64,000 nt of DNA from Sacculina carcini (GCA_916048095.2 OU696593.1:5374830-5438829); one strand, 5' to 3'; positions 18,437-30,670 are shown, counted from the first letter of the stretch. Notes: generated by a model from the letters alone, not told the origin. A program made the numbers and translations.

Positions 18437-18843
18437 TCAACTAACAGTGTACCGCAGCACATACACACTGCACCGACGTTGGCCGAACGCTGTGACGTCA
18501 CAAAATCGTGAAACGGCCTTGTATCTAGGTGGCGTTGACTCGGCCCCCTCTGCACCGCAATTTTTCTCCGACGCACCGACGTCGTAGGCGTCCGATGACT
18601 GCACGTAGATGGGTTGAATGGACGGCCGATGACCCATGAATTCATCAAACTCCTCCATGTATCTGAATGTTTTCCTGCCCCGTCCGGAGGAGTTGTTGTT
18701 GTCTCTAATTTTTTATAGTACTGTAGGAGCATTTTCCATTTGTTGTGGACTTTATCCGCGCTGATCCCAGGGTAGATGCTCGACATTTCCAAAGCAATAG
18801 TTTCCCAAACTTGCTTTTTGCGGAAGTTTGGGTCCGCCATCTT
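18437..18843 (-). pseudogene. MADF/Myb-SANT-like DNA-binding domain remnant
   Basis: Minus strand encodes ADPNFRKKQVWETIALEMS, then KVHNKWKMLLQYYKKL, the WE.IA.E...V..KWK.L..YY pattern of MADF or Myb/SANT-like trihelix domains (animal regulators and Harbinger-transposon accessory proteins). A frame change at ~18665-18672 moves the continuation FRYMEEFDEFMGHRP into another frame. The domain N-terminus is missing. A decayed gene or transposon-accessory fragment is likely. Confidence 0.6.
18515..18537 (-). repeat. 23-bp dispersed motif, copy 2
   Basis: Inverted exact copy of 7902-7924. Next to it lies the palindrome GTGACGTCAC (about 18491-18500), a CRE-like site. Confidence 0.6.
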
Positions 18844-18852
18844 TGCCGAGCC

Positions 18853-19020
18853 GTGTGCAGAGCCGTAGCAACCGCCCCCCGTACCCCCCGGCCGGGGGCC
18901 CCGAATGTTGAGGGGCCCCTTTGCTTCACGTATTATGTGAATATGTCTAATGAATGCATTCATTATTTGGTGATTTATTCACAATGGGGGCCCCAAGTGT
19001 TGCCTTCGGGGGGAGGCCCC
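18853..19020. other. GC-rich inverted-repeat sequence
   Basis: GGCCGGGGGCCCC, GAGGGGCCCC and GGGGGCCCC words with strong dyad symmetry, then a second GGGGGGAGGCCCC. Function unknown. Confidence 0.5.
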
Positions 19021-19076
19021 ATAATTCCTCGCAACGGCTCTGTGTGTGTGTGCGTGTGTGTTCAAAAATTAATTCT

Positions 19077-19267
19077 TGTGGCAAATATATTCAAGCCAAA
19101 AACACGAAAAATACGGAACAATCCCCTCACACTCCAAACATCCACACCAAAAATACCAAAATCCCTGTTTAATCGATAAATTCAAGACAGTTTAAATTAC
19201 ACTACATATAAATCAATAAATCTCGTGATAAACATCACAACGGCACCTCGCAGAAATTACAACAACA
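19077..19267 (-). repeat. 3' LTR of second gypsy element (~191 bp)
   Basis: On the plus strand starts TGTGGCAAATAT and ends TTACAACAACA (TG...CA on both strands). It is directly preceded (minus strand) by the polypurine tract CTGGGGGGAG (19268-19277). The only partner is a 24-bp stub, so the outer boundary rests on the TG...CA rule. Confidence 0.65.
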
Positions 19268-19303
19268 CTCCCCCCAGATAACATAACGGATGTTATCTTT
19301 CAT

Positions 19304-19753
19304 TTAATCGCAACCGTATCGTTGAGAAGGTCTTCTCACACGTTCAGACCTTCTCAATGGTTGTAGATCATCATTATTGTCCCTTTCACGTTCAACGACA
19401 ATTCTCAGGTCATCTTCTTCGGTTGTTTTAGGAAAATTGTCCTCATCTGATATCCTCGGTCGCAGATCACGAATGTGCCTAGGCATACCATTCACTTCAA
19501 CAGCGTTTTTCGACAAAATCTTGGTGACCATTCCTTTCTCATATCGCTCATGACAACGCACACCAGGCGGTCGCACCCACACACTATCACCAACTTCATA
19601 ACAACACGATATGTCTCCTCTATCAGCTGGGGCTACGTCACGCCGATCTACACCTCTAATCCTCATCTCGTAGTTATATAACCGTTCAGCCGGTGAGGAT
19701 GTCGAATCTGCTGGCTCCATGGGTGTCACGTTGTATATGTAAACAGCCTCTGG
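19304..19753 (-). pseudogene. Integrase C-terminal part of second gypsy element
   Basis: Minus strand resumes PEAVYIYNVTP, the expected continuation of the integrase interrupted at 22317, then VGDSVWVRPPGVRCHERYEK and VEVNGMPRHIRDLRPR, the GPY/F-like C-terminal domain. The frame is open to the stop at 19304-19306. Confidence 0.85.
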
Positions 19754-19756
19754 AAT

Positions 19757-20003
19757 CAGATCAGATCAGATAAGACACGAGAGTTTGGCCTTTACAACGG
19801 CACTCTCTGATGCTATTTGTATTATATCTGTAAACACACAACAGTGCCTTATGCTGGCACTCGAATAACCAGTCTATACACATACATATGTACCTTAAAT
19901 TACACTTATAAATGCACATAATCGCCCTAAACTGGCACACAACACATTACACACTATATATATACACACATGCATAGATATATACATACATACATATATA
20001 CAC

Positions 20004-20061
<58 letters not shown>

Positions 20062-20498
20062 GCAACCTATAAACCACAGAACACGTTATATAGCATAGCA
20101 TAGCATATTTTTTTTTTTTTTATTTTTTTTTTACGTATCAACATCCACACCCACATAGACATATGTCCAGATTTACTCGAACAATTTACAATACACACTC
20201 ACATGACACATGTATACAAATCACTAGTTAACGCATACATATAACACAAAATACTACACATGATTTTTTTATTTTTTTATTTTTTATTTTTTATTTATTT
20301 TTTTTATTATTCAACATGCATCGCTAATATTATGTACAAATATGAGTTATGCATAAAAAATTAACACTACATGAATACACGTAACCTACGAACCGTTCAC
20401 TTTCGGATATTATTGTATTTACATCCATACATTAATATAGTAACTAAAAATGCCACTCATCCACTCGGTCGGTCCACTCATCCACTCACTCGGTCCAC
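19757..20498 (-). other. 3' untranslated part of nested LINE with AT repeats
   Basis: No coding features. It includes a (TA)n run (about 20010-20056), long T-runs (20107-20133 and about 20265-20310) and the pentamer tail next to the integrase. The 63- and 74-codon frames are low-complexity. Confidence 0.5.
20010..20056. repeat. (TA)n microsatellite
   Basis: Uninterrupted TA dinucleotides embedded in TACA/CATA-rich sequence. Confidence 0.95.
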
Positions 20499-22316
20499 TC
20501 ATCTCATCCTTTTCCTTATCGACCAGAATCTCGCTAGTGTTTCCTTCGTGTCCTGGATGTAGTCCTTGCAGAATAATACTTCTCCGATTACTTCGTGGTC
20601 TTCTCCTTTATATGGTTGTACTAGTATTGGGTGTTTTACTCGCTCTTCCTGATATGCTGGGCACCATAGTATGAAATGCTCGAGGTTTTCCACTTCGTAT
20701 CCGCAACATTCACATTCCATGCTCTCTCCTTTGAATCTCTTTCTGTCGTTCAGATTCAAGTTATTTGTGCGGCACTTCAGTAGCAGAATAGATGCTGGTC
20801 TATTGTCATACACCTTTTCTTGTCCTCCGAGTTCCTCTCTCCAATCGCTATATATTCTCAAGCTGGATCTTTCCTTGACTTCTTCCTTCCACATTTGTGT
20901 GTCCCACTTTCTTATCGTTTCTCGAATACTCTTTTTATCTGCGTTTTCCGTATTTTTTGCATTCACTCCGATTGACTTAAGTTCGTCTCTAATTCCATTC
21001 AGTATTCCTTTCTCTCGATTTTCCTTTTGTACTTCTTAAATTCTTTTGATGATTTCGTTGTTTTCCTTGTTGCAATACGTCAAAAACTTCCATTTTCCTT
21101 CCAATATTCTGGTCCTCATCGACGATGCTCCAATTTCGCCTCTCAATGCACTCACCTGTGTGTAACTCGGCGCTCCTAGAATGCTCCTGTATACTCCGTT
21201 TTCAATTCTCTGTAGTTTCTCAATCTCTTGTTTCCTGATATCCACGACGTTGATTCCATAGAGTATTGCCGGAAGAGCGATTGACTTCCAGAAGGTTTTT
21301 CCTATCAATATTTTTGAACAGCTCTTCCTGATCACAGGGTAAGTCAGATACGCCAGTTTTCTCGCCTTTTCTATCATGGCCTTTCTTTGTTCCCGGAAAC
21401 AGTTTCTGCCCTCGTTTATGATTAATCCCAAGTATTTCATTGACTCTGCCACCTCTATATTTCTCATCTGTTCCGGCTTTGCTCTTGCGTTGAATGCCAG
21501 GATTTTGCATTTGTTCTTGTTTGTTTCCAGGCCGTATCTACCGCTGATTTCTTCTACTTTGGTGATCATTTCTATCGCTTCTTCTTCGGTTGTAGCTAGC
21601 AGCAATGCATCATCGGCAAAAAACAGGCATGGTATTTTCAGCTCTTCATCTCTGAATCCTTTCCCCAATTTTTCTATTTCTTCAATGATCTCGAGCGTGA
21701 CCAATTTGAACAACGAGGTGGACGCTGTGCAGCCTTGTCTTACTCCGCTTGTGATCTTCATAGTGCTCTTTCTTTTCCCAATTTCAATTTGTGTCGAGTC
21801 TTCTTGGTACACTTCTGCAATAATATTGATCACGTCCGGGTGCTGCTTGAATCTCTTGCATGTTTCAATAATCTCTTCTCTTTTCAGACTGTCATATGCC
21901 TTGCAGTAGTCGATCGATATGAGGAATAGCTGTTTCTTTTGTTTGTATGTCCGGTCGATGCAGTATTTCATTATCACGAAGTTGTTCTCAATCCTTGCCT
22001 TCTCTGTAAATCCTCCTTGAAGATCGTTCCCCATATTGTTGTTCCTGATGTGGTTCTCTATGTAGTCTCTCACTACACTCATCATCAATTTGTAACACTG
22101 GTTCGCAACAGTGATGGGTCTCAATTCATGTGGCTGAGGTTTCTTTGTCTTCGGCAGCATTATGGTTTTCGTTTTTCTCCAATCTTCTGGAATTTGCCCG
22201 GAGGTCATTGTTTCTTGTAAGCACTGCACTATCTCGTCGACTAATAATTTACTCTTCGATATACATTTTACTATTTCCGGTTTTATTCCGTCATTTCCAG
22301 ACACACATTTCCAGAC
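20499..22316 (-). pseudogene. LINE reverse transcriptase and CCHC domain
   Basis: Minus strand: PEDWRKTKTIMLPKTKK, LRPITVANQCYKLMMS, LISIDYCKAYDSL, SGVRQGCTASTSLF, LFFADDALLL (catalytic FADD) and LETNKNKCKILAF. An in-frame TAA at 21036-21038 follows NEIIKRI, and the same frame continues to a C-terminal CCHC motif CECCGYEVENLEHF..WC (CX2CX8HX4C) and the final stop at 20499. The first codons are fused in frame to the gypsy integrase by chance. Clade not assigned. Confidence 0.88.
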
Positions 22317-23345
22317 AATGGAACAACCCTTCCTGGCTGCTACCGTTTTCACAGTACGATGACATCGTTCAGTGATACCGTTGCCCGAAGGCCGGTATGC
22401 GCATCTGAAGTGCAAAAGTATGTTCCAATCAGAAACAAACGACCGGAACTCTCGACTCCGGAAAGCTGTATCATTATCTAATAACAATTGTTCCGGTGCG
22501 CCACGCTCAAAAAAGATAGCCTCCAATTGTTGTCTCACACACGTCGAGTCCTGCCGCCTCAGGCACCGCCATATGCTGTATCTCGAAGGACCGTGATCAA
22601 TCACCGTCAAATAATGTTGTCCTCCATAGTGTGTTATATCAACTCCCAGTCGCTGCCACGTTTTCTCCACGCTGAGTTTACCTGCCCTCCACTTCACTGG
22701 TGCAGGATCTATTGATTTACAGGTCTGACACTGGGAGACAACTTGAGCCACTTGCCTGCGATTGGCGGCCAACTTTGCTCTCCTCACAAAATAGTAAGTA
22801 CGGCGAACGCCGGGACGACCTGTTTCGTGATGAATTCTTGACACATCAGACAATACATCATTCCCGGCACAAGCAGCTGTAACAGGCAAACACGTTTGTA
22901 GTGGTGCGCGTTCGTTGTTATTGTTGCGCAGCCATGATTGTGGAACTCTACTCAAAATATCGGCTCTATTGTCTGCCGACTTTACCAAATGTACAAGCAC
23001 CGATAAACCATATTCTTCCACAATTAATTGGAACGTTGAAATCCGCCTCCGAATCAGTAGCTCACCTGACGCTTTGGTTCGCAGTCTGGCTTTCCCTGAC
23101 ACAGCATCATTAAGCCAGTGGTACACCGAACTCGAATCAGTCATAAGGTGAATCCTTTTCATCTGCCAGGCAACTGCTAAGCTCATACCTTTTAGCTCAG
23201 CGTCTAATTCGGCCATGTTAATATGGGCGTCCTGGTTCTGACTCAGCCAAGAAGAATCTTCAATTATGTCGCCATCAACCTCAAGAGCGACACCAAGCGC
23301 TAACGAACTGGCATCCACCCAGAGAGTAGCTTCATAATTTTTCAC
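22317..23345 (-). pseudogene. RNase H and integrase N-terminal/core of second gypsy
   Basis: RNase H motifs LWVDASS, AELDAEL, LMTDSSSVYHWL and NRADILSR; integrase zinc finger H-H (IHHETGRPGVRR) with CQTC; integrase core residues in GVDITHYGG, LLLDNDTAF and NGITERCHRTVK (D, D, E). The frame is separated from the RT by one in-frame TGA (23349-23351) and runs into the nested LINE after GCSI. The ATG at 23345 is incidental. Confidence 0.88.
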
Positions 23346-23348
23346 TTG

Positions 23349-24836
23349 TCAGCTGCCTTTGGCTGGATCGTTACTCCTCGATCGCTCATACAGATCATCC
23401 ACTAACGATCTTACACTAGCGTCTTCAACTTCTTCATCCCATGTAGTGGTGACCGCCGTGGCTCGACGTTTTATGTAGGAACACGCTGGTCGGAGGAAAC
23501 CACATACCGGGAGGTGACTGGTTACTCTTCCACACCAGGAAAACAATGAGCGCCTAGTAAGTTTTGTTGGCACCTCGGGAATCTGTTGATCTCTTCTCCA
23601 CATTACTACCCCGTCTTCTCTGCCAACGCGTACACCTAATACTTTGGCACCGTCGTAAATGCGCACAGGTGGCTTGCAAACCAAACCGTACCTTCGTAAG
23701 TGATCCACTACAGTAGTTGGCGACACAATGCTTTCATCCACAAGTATGTCATCAACATAGGGAGAAGTACCTCTGTAAATATCGTCTCTCATCTTCAACA
23801 CAGCCGCCAAAACAGTTTTCATTACCATTGGAGCAATTGAAAGACCAAAACCTAGTCTCGTCAAGCAAAATCTTTGACCGCGATACATTACTGTCTGGTA
23901 GGACCACAATGAACTATCAACTTTCAATTGAAGATATGCGTCCTTCAGGTCGACCAGCGAAACCCTGTCTCCACGACATCTCCAATCCCTCAATTTTTCC
24001 GAACACACATCAGCATCGGCCGTATGAGCGTCAAGATGCTGGTTCAGCTCCCTGTAATCCATTACAGGACGCACCTTTTCTCCATTTCTTTGCTGGACGG
24101 CCATCATGGGAATGAGTCCTTTGGCCGGACCAAGAACAGATTCGTCGAACGGTTTTAGCCAGCCGAGACTTATCCACCGTTCAACCTCACGATCATATCT
24201 ACATTTGGCCGCATCAGATATTCTGTACTGAGAAATCTTGTTGTTCAACATATTAGGTCCCTCTCCATCTGCCCATTTCCAGCTAACGGTCCATGATCGA
24301 TCGCCGTCGTCATAGAGCACCTGAAAATCTTTTTCGTCTAACTTGATCTCAGCCAGTTCTTTGTCATGAATGGCAGCTGTCAAACACACACATTGAGATT
24401 GGCCACCAAGAACCACTTCTCCACGAGATGACACAGACACTCCTCCCAGCAACTTAATTCCATTCATGCCAAGGATTATGTCAAACCCGATAGGATGGAA
24501 TTCAACCACCAACACTTCCACTCGTGCTGATTGTCCTCCGTCCAACTGCACAAGCACATAACCAACACCAGAACATTTTGTAGTCTCTCCACTCACTGTT
24601 ACGAAACTCACATTTATTTTGCTCCAATGAAAACAACAAGTAGCACAGGCGATGCTGATAGAACACCCAGTGTCCACCAACACATTTGTGCACACACCGT
24701 CGACGACTAGTTGGACACTGGGAAGCGCCTCATTCATTGACGAGAAGAGACCGACGCTGACGTCTCTCCCCCCTTCGCGTTTCCCTGTTCCGGACACCTT
24801 ACAGCGATGTGGCCTTGTTTGCCGCACTTGTAGCAC
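23349..24836 (-). pseudogene. Protease and RT of second gypsy
   Basis: Protease-like VLVDTGCSISIA (DTG at 55-57) and ILGMNG; RT with RPVMDYRELNQHL, LVDLKDAYLQLKV (Asp296), LGFGLSIAPMVM and YVDDILV (360-363), then a thumb/connection region. Overlaps the zinc-knuckle frame 24734-24985, suggesting a frameshift between gag and pol. The TGA that ends it lies between RT and RNase H, where these elements have no natural stop, so it is a nonsense mutation. Confidence 0.87.
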
Positions 24837-24985
24837 ACAATGGGCTGTCTGTCTTTATTACACATTCTAGACACGTGTCCCATCTTGCCACAGTTGAAAC
24901 AGCGCACTGGCTGATTCTCCCTTGACAAAGTTCGGCCACCTGCGCACATAGCACTGCTCGATTCCGCCAGTCTCCGGCAAATATA
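24734..24985 (-). pseudogene. Gag nucleocapsid fragment of second gypsy
   Basis: Two CCHC knuckles, CFNCGKMGHVSRMC and CYKCGKQGHIAVRC, preceded in frame by ICRRLAESSSAMCAGG. The capsid part and start codon are missing because the element is cut at ~24985, so this is a partial gag. Confidence 0.85.
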
Positions 24986-24999
24986 TTTAAGCCAAAAAC
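24976..24999 (-). repeat. Probable stub of the 5' LTR
   Basis: GGCAAATATATTTAAGCC plus AAAAAC here matches 19080-19103 in the 3' LTR with one difference, in the same orientation. It indicates an internal deletion joining 5' LTR to mid-gag, and loss of the rest of the LTR at the LINE boundary. Confidence 0.55.
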
Positions 25000-26430
25000 T
25001 AACTCTTGATGGTTATATCGAACTATCGACCAGTTTCTACCATACCCTGGCTCTCCAAACTTGTTGAAATGGCCATGTATGACCAAGTATACGCTCACCT
25101 GGAGGAAAACAATGTCTTTCTTCACCAGCAATCTGGTTTCAGACAGAACCATTCGACTGAGACATCTCTGCTGTATGCCTACAACTTTTTACTCGAGCGC
25201 AGCTTAGAACACAGAAATGTCATACTCATACAACTGGACTTTTCCGCCGCATTCGACACAGTGTGGCATGCAATCTTGATTAATGACCTTGAGCGTTGTG
25301 GCGTTTCTGGATTCGCAATTGATCTGCTGCGTGATTACTTGAGTGAGAGGACACAGTCAGTTATTGTAAAAGATTGTCACAGCTCAAACTTCCCTCTTGT
25401 GAATGGTGTGCCTCAAGGATCTGTTCTCGGACCGCTTTTATTCAATGTGTACCTATCCTCGATTAAATTTGCTCTACAGGATTTTCATGAAATCGATTAC
25501 CAAATATTTGCCGATGATATCCAAATATTTTTCACATATGATGATGCGTGCCACGCGAACCAACTTACTGCTAGCATATTACAGCGTGTTGAATCTTGGG
25601 CCACTAGCCGTAGACTGCTGCTAAATCCCGACAAAACAACATTTTTACCTGTTTCGCTCAGCAAAATTTCCTCTTTTGCTCCCAGCTCTTTCAACTTTTT
25701 GTTTTCTGAATCCGCAAGAAATTTGGGTGTCATCTTTGATAATCGGCTGTCATTCATCCATCACATTTCGGATCTTATCAAAATTTGCTGCTACTATATT
25801 CGCCAAATTTACTCAATTCGGAAATATATTTCTAACTCGTCGGCCCTCAAATTAGTAAACGCACTGGTGATGTCTCGAATTATGTATTGTTGTTCGCTGT
25901 ACCTGAATCTGCCCCATAGAGTGCTTCGCAAGATACAGCGACTCATCAACAGGTCATGCCATCTAGTGTTCCACCTGCCAGCGAGGACTCATATAACTAA
26001 ACATCTCATACAGCTCTAGTGGCTACCTGTGAAGGCTCTGTCGGAATATCGAACTGTGTGCATTGTGTTTCAAGATGTCAAGTTGAGATCGCCTCGCTAT
26101 ATAGCTGACATGCTTGAGGCTCACTCATCGTCGCGTACTCTTCGATCTGACGGCCTTCAATTATTGACGGTGCCGAAGTTTCCTAGCAATGACAGCCGTT
26201 ACAACAGATGTTTTCGCTATGTAGCGCCGCGAATTTTTAACACGCTTCCTTTGCACGTCAGAACGTCTCCTACATTCCCTATATTTAAATCACGAGCGAA
26301 AAAGTATTTCCTGTCAATGTGCTATGACTCGTCACTTAATTTGATCAAACCGGAGTATGCAGTCTAGTAATATGTTGTTTTAGTATTATTGTATTGTGCG
26401 AATGATCATGTTAAAATGTCATATGTGTGT
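25000..26430 (+). mobile_element. CR1/L2-like LINE, 5'-truncated
   Basis: Begins abruptly in the RT (VISNYRPVST) next to the gypsy stub and ends at a TG/TA microsatellite. Related in type to the LINE at 8257-12791 but clearly a different family by sequence. Endonuclease and 5' part absent. Confidence 0.85.
25006..26367 (+). pseudogene. CR1/L2-like reverse transcriptase
   Basis: NYRPVSTIPWLSKLVE, QSGFRQNHSTETSLL, IQLDFSAAFDTVWH, NGVPQGSVLGPLLF, IFADDIQIFF (FADD) and LLLNPDKT are the successive RT motifs. An in-frame TAG at 26017-26019 falls just before WLPVKALSEYR, a conserved point in the C-terminal region (LxWLPV), so the stop is a mutation. The frame continues to 26367. Confidence 0.9.
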
Positions 26431-26439
26431 GTGTGTTTA

Positions 26440-26441
26440 TG

Positions 26442-26530
<89 letters not shown>
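26440..26530. repeat. (TA)n microsatellite at the array boundary
   Basis: About 45 TA dinucleotides join the LINE tail to the first satellite junction ACTAGCATTAAAACCCG. Confidence 0.95.
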
Positions 26531-26532
<2 letters not shown>

Positions 26533-26533
26533 T

Positions 26534-26962
26534 AGCATTAAAACCCGCCCGTTGTGCGGAACAATTCTTAAAATGAAATTCATGTTTAATTCATAAAAAA
26601 TATAGAAAACTTAAATATGAAAAAGGGCACACTCATAAAATTGTAATAAATTGAAAAGTCTAAGTTTAATCATTTTTTCTTTTCTTTGACAAAATATTTT
26701 CCCTCAATCCGCCTCATATTTAAACCCGCCCGACGCGCGGAATAATTCAGAACTCGAACGCGAGCCGTTCTGGATCTTGAAGTCAAATCCGTTAGTTTTG
26801 TATATGAATTCATTCTATACGGTTAAATTGAACGTCCTGTTGTCTATAGTTGCTACCCGCGGGACATTTTTATTTCATACACATGATCCATCGCTTCGTT
26901 TACGTTTGAAGCCCCTGATCTATACCATTGAGCCCGCGCAATTATGCCGCCTCATATTCAAG

Positions 26963-27016
<54 letters not shown>
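26534..27016 (+). repeat. S-type unit (S0) with long TA end
   Basis: Diverged S unit: junction, TCAATCCGCCTCATATTTAA, GACGCGCGG box, CCCGCGGGACATTTTTATTT, then a shortened tail lacking the GACAGACA part and a (TA)n run from ~26970. Confidence 0.75.
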
Positions 27017-27018
<2 letters not shown>

Positions 27019-27276
27019 TTTGAACCCACCCGTCGTGCGGAACAATTCATAAAGAAAAATTCATATTCAATCCATAAAATAAGCTGAATACAAATAAAAA
27101 AGCACCTGTAAATAAAATATAACCTGTATATACGTTCACCAATAAAAAACTCTAAATCTGAATATTTTTATTTTAAATTTGACAAAATATTATCCCTCAA
27201 TCCGCCTCATATATGAACCTGCCCGTCGTGCGGAATAATTTAGAACACAACCACGTAACAAACAATGAATATGCTA
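27017..27276 (+). repeat. Two-box satellite monomer
   Basis: Holds boxes ACCCACCCGTCGTGCGGAAC (27024 on) and CTGCCCGTCGTGCGGAATAA (27219 on) about 195 bp apart. This box-spacer-box layout recurs in the L units. Confidence 0.7.
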
Positions 27277-27728
27277 GCATTAAAACCCGCCCGTTGTGCG
27301 GAGCAATTCATTGAAATATTGCAAATTAAAAACAAATAAGGCAAACTCATAAACCCTTAATCAATTAAAAAGTCTAAATTTCATTATTTTTAATTCTATT
27401 TTGACAAAATATTTTCACTCAGCCCGCCTCATATTTAAACCCGGCCGACGTGCGGAATAATTCAGAACTCGAACACCATCCGTTCTGGTTCTTGAAGTCA
27501 AATCCATTAGTTTTGTATATGAATTCATTCTACACGGTGAAATTGAACGTTTTATTGCTGCCCGCGGGACATTTTTATTTCATAAAAATGAGCCATCGCT
27601 TCGTTTGCGTTTGAAGCCCCTGATCATTGAACCAGCGAACCATGAACCAGCGCAATTATGTCACCTCATATTCAAGCATACATACACAGATAGACAGATA
27701 ATTTCTTCTTTATGTATATATATATATA
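27277..27728 (+). repeat. S unit (S1)
   Basis: Typical S unit: GTTGTGCGG junction, GGCCGACGTGCGGAATAATT box, CCCGCGGGACATTTTTATTT, GACAGATAATTTCTTCTTTA end. Confidence 0.85.
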
Positions 27729-30670
27729 GCATTAAAACCCGCCCGTTGTGCGGAGCAATTCATAACATGAAATTCATATTCAATTCATAAAAAATATGGA
27801 AAAATAAAAATGAAATATGGTACACTCATTGAAATATTCATCTATTGAAAATTATAAGTTTAATTATTTTTATTTCGACAAAATATTTCCCCTCAGTCCG
27901 CCTGAGTCATTTTTAAACCCGCCCGTCGTGCTGAATAATTCAGAACTCGAACACGATCCGTTCTGGATCTTGAAGTCAAATCCATTGGTTTTGTGTATGG
28001 ATTAATTCTACAGGGTAAATTGAACGTTCTATTGTCTATAGTTGCTGCCCGCGGAGCATTTTTATTAAAAAATACCTTATTTAAATGAACCATTTGAAAA
28101 AATGAACTAAAAAATGGAAACACTTTTTTTAAACCCGCCCCTCGTGGAAAAAAATTTAGTGAAAATTGAAAAAGAAAAACAAACCCATAGGAATGTTTAG
28201 CCAATATGAAAGTCTAAATGTGAAATTTATGTTTCAATTTAGAAAACATGTTTTTCCACAACCCGCCTCATATTTAAAGCTGCCCGTCGTGCGGAATAAT
28301 TCAGAACTCAAACACGAAACAAACACAAAGAACCGATGAAAAACGAAATTGAAAGAATTGATGAAAAACGACCAACAGAAAAAGTGAAATTTGTAAATTC
28401 TTGTTTTAATTATTGACGATGTATTTCCCTCAACACTGCCAAATTCACACCCGTCCTTCGTGTGTAGTAATTCAGAAGTGTAACACTATCAAAACAATGA
28501 AACATCTCTATAATTCCAGATTAATGCTTCCTCTAAAACAGCATATGCATATACTTGGCATTGCATGATATTACAACCCGTATCCTTATGCAACTCAAGC
28601 GTATGCAACTTGAAATTATACCAATTAAATTACACAGTAAAGTTCAGTAGCTTACTTTGTTCCAAGTAGCATTTTACCCGCCCGTCGTGCGGAACATTTG
28701 ATGTGTAAATATTGAGGACAATAAAGACTTTCTATTCAGTATAGTGTAGCATTAATTGAACTGTACGCAAAAAAAACACACCATCCATGCTTGGAGATAA
28801 TATGATGCATTCTTAATTGTAATTGGGCTTCAGTGAAATTTAATCGGTGTATATTCCTGTGTAATCGCAAGTGCGCATAATAGCTGTCAAATTGGCAATA
28901 TGTCCTTTTGACTTTACACCGCCGTAACTTCCTTCAGATACCCTTTGGAAAATTACAAATTATACCGTATTGTAGAAAACAAGATTTCTAGCATGATGGT
29001 ATACTTTATTTTTATGTGTAACAAATATTTACTGAGAAATAGTAGAAAATGTATATATTTTAGTCACCCGGTGTTCAAGTGTAATTTTGGATGTATTTGA
29101 GAATTTTGCCAATTTTCCACGTTTTTTGTATCATTTGTGGGTATAAATTATAGCTCATCTTGTAGAACACAAAATTCTCTACAGAGTAGTATATTCTTGT
29201 GTAATCGTAAGTGCGTAAATTGTGATTGGACTTCAGTGAAATTAAATCAGTGTATATTCATGTGTAATCGCAAGTGCGCATAATAGCTTTCAAATTGGCA
29301 ACATGACATTTTGACTTTACACCGCCGTAACTTCCTTCAGATACATTTTGGAAAATTACAAATTATATTGTCTTGTAGAAATCAAGATTTCTAGCACGAT
29401 GGTATAATTTATTTTTATGTGTAACAAATAGTTACTGAGAAATAGTAGAAAAATGAATTAATTTAAGTCACCTGGTGTTCAAGTGTAATTTGGGATGTAT
29501 TTGAGAATTTTGCCAATTTTACACGTTTTTTGTATCATTTGTGGGTATAAATTATAGCTTATCTTGTAGAACACAAAATTATCTACACTTTAGTGTATTC
29601 CTGTGTAATCGCAAGTGCGTAAATTGTGATTGGACTTCAGTGAAATTAAATCAGTGTATATTCATGTGTAATCGCAAGTGCGCATAATAGCTGTCAAATT
29701 GGCAATATGTGCTTTTGACTTTACACCGCCGTAGCTTCCTTCAGATACACTTTGGAAAATTAAAAATTATACCGTATTGAAGAAAACAAAATTTCTAGCA
29801 CGTTGGTATAATTTAATTTAATGTGTAACAAATAGTTCCTGAGAAATAGGTAGAAAAATGAATTAATTTTAGTCGCACGGTGTTCAAGTGTAATTTTGGA
29901 TGTATTTGAAAAATTTTCTAATTTTACACGTTTTTTGTATCATTTGTGGGTATACATTATAGCGTTTCTTGTAGAACACAAACTTCTCTACACAATAGTA
30001 TAATTTTTATAGCTGTAACTCTGCTGGTTTATGAGGAATAGATAGGGGAATATTGACCAAAATATTCGCGTTTTTCAGTGCTAATTTTGCCTTTTTGACT
30101 TTGTCATTTACACTTCACACCGCCGTAACTTTTTTTAATACACTTTGGAAAATTAAAATTTATACCGTGCTGTAGAAAACAAAATTCCCAGCATGATGGT
30201 AATATTTATTTAGATGTGTGATGTTTAGTTGCTGAGATATAGAGAAAAAAGTACAGAAAATCGGACGCGTCGAGCTTGAATATAATTTTGAATGTAGACT
30301 GAAATTTTGTCATTTTTACATATTTTATGTTCAATTTTTGGATATGAATTATAGCCTACCGATTAGAACAGAACATTCTCTACATAGTGGTATAATTTCT
30401 TTGGCTGTACCATTGCTGTTTATGAGGAGTAGATGCAGGAATATTGACCAAAATTTTCGCATTTTTCAGGGTTCATTTTGTCTTTTCACCGCGATAACTT
30501 TTTTGGTTTTATTTTTAATATTGAAAATTTATCCTATCGTGTAGACAAGAAAATTTACAACGTAATGGTATAAATTGTTTGCGGGTACACCAAGAGGTTA
30601 CCGAGTAGTAGCTTGCTGAAAATGGACCAAGGAGGGTGGGACAGACAAACAGACAGACAGACACACAGAC

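Larger units (their letters stand above)
19754..22316 (-). mobile_element. LINE inserted in gypsy integrase (clade uncertain)
   Basis: The gypsy frame stops after GCSI and resumes with PEAVY. The intervening 2.56 kb holds a LINE RT, a CCHC domain and a 3' part ending in GATCA pentamer repeats (19755-19772). The copy lacks the 5' half with its endonuclease. No target duplication longer than about 3 bp is evident. The RT differs clearly from the two CR1/L2-like LINEs of the window. Confidence 0.85.
19077..24999 (-). mobile_element. Second gypsy-type retrotransposon, decayed, with nested LINE
   Basis: Minus-strand order: short LTR stub (24976-24999), gag zinc knuckles, protease-RT, RNase H-integrase, nested LINE (19754-22316), integrase C-terminus, polypurine tract, 191-bp 3' LTR. 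The YVDDILV and LVDLKDAYLQLKV forms of the RT set it apart from the first gypsy element. A TGA between RT and RNase H, the missing 5' gag and the LINE insertion make it defective. Confidence 0.88.
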
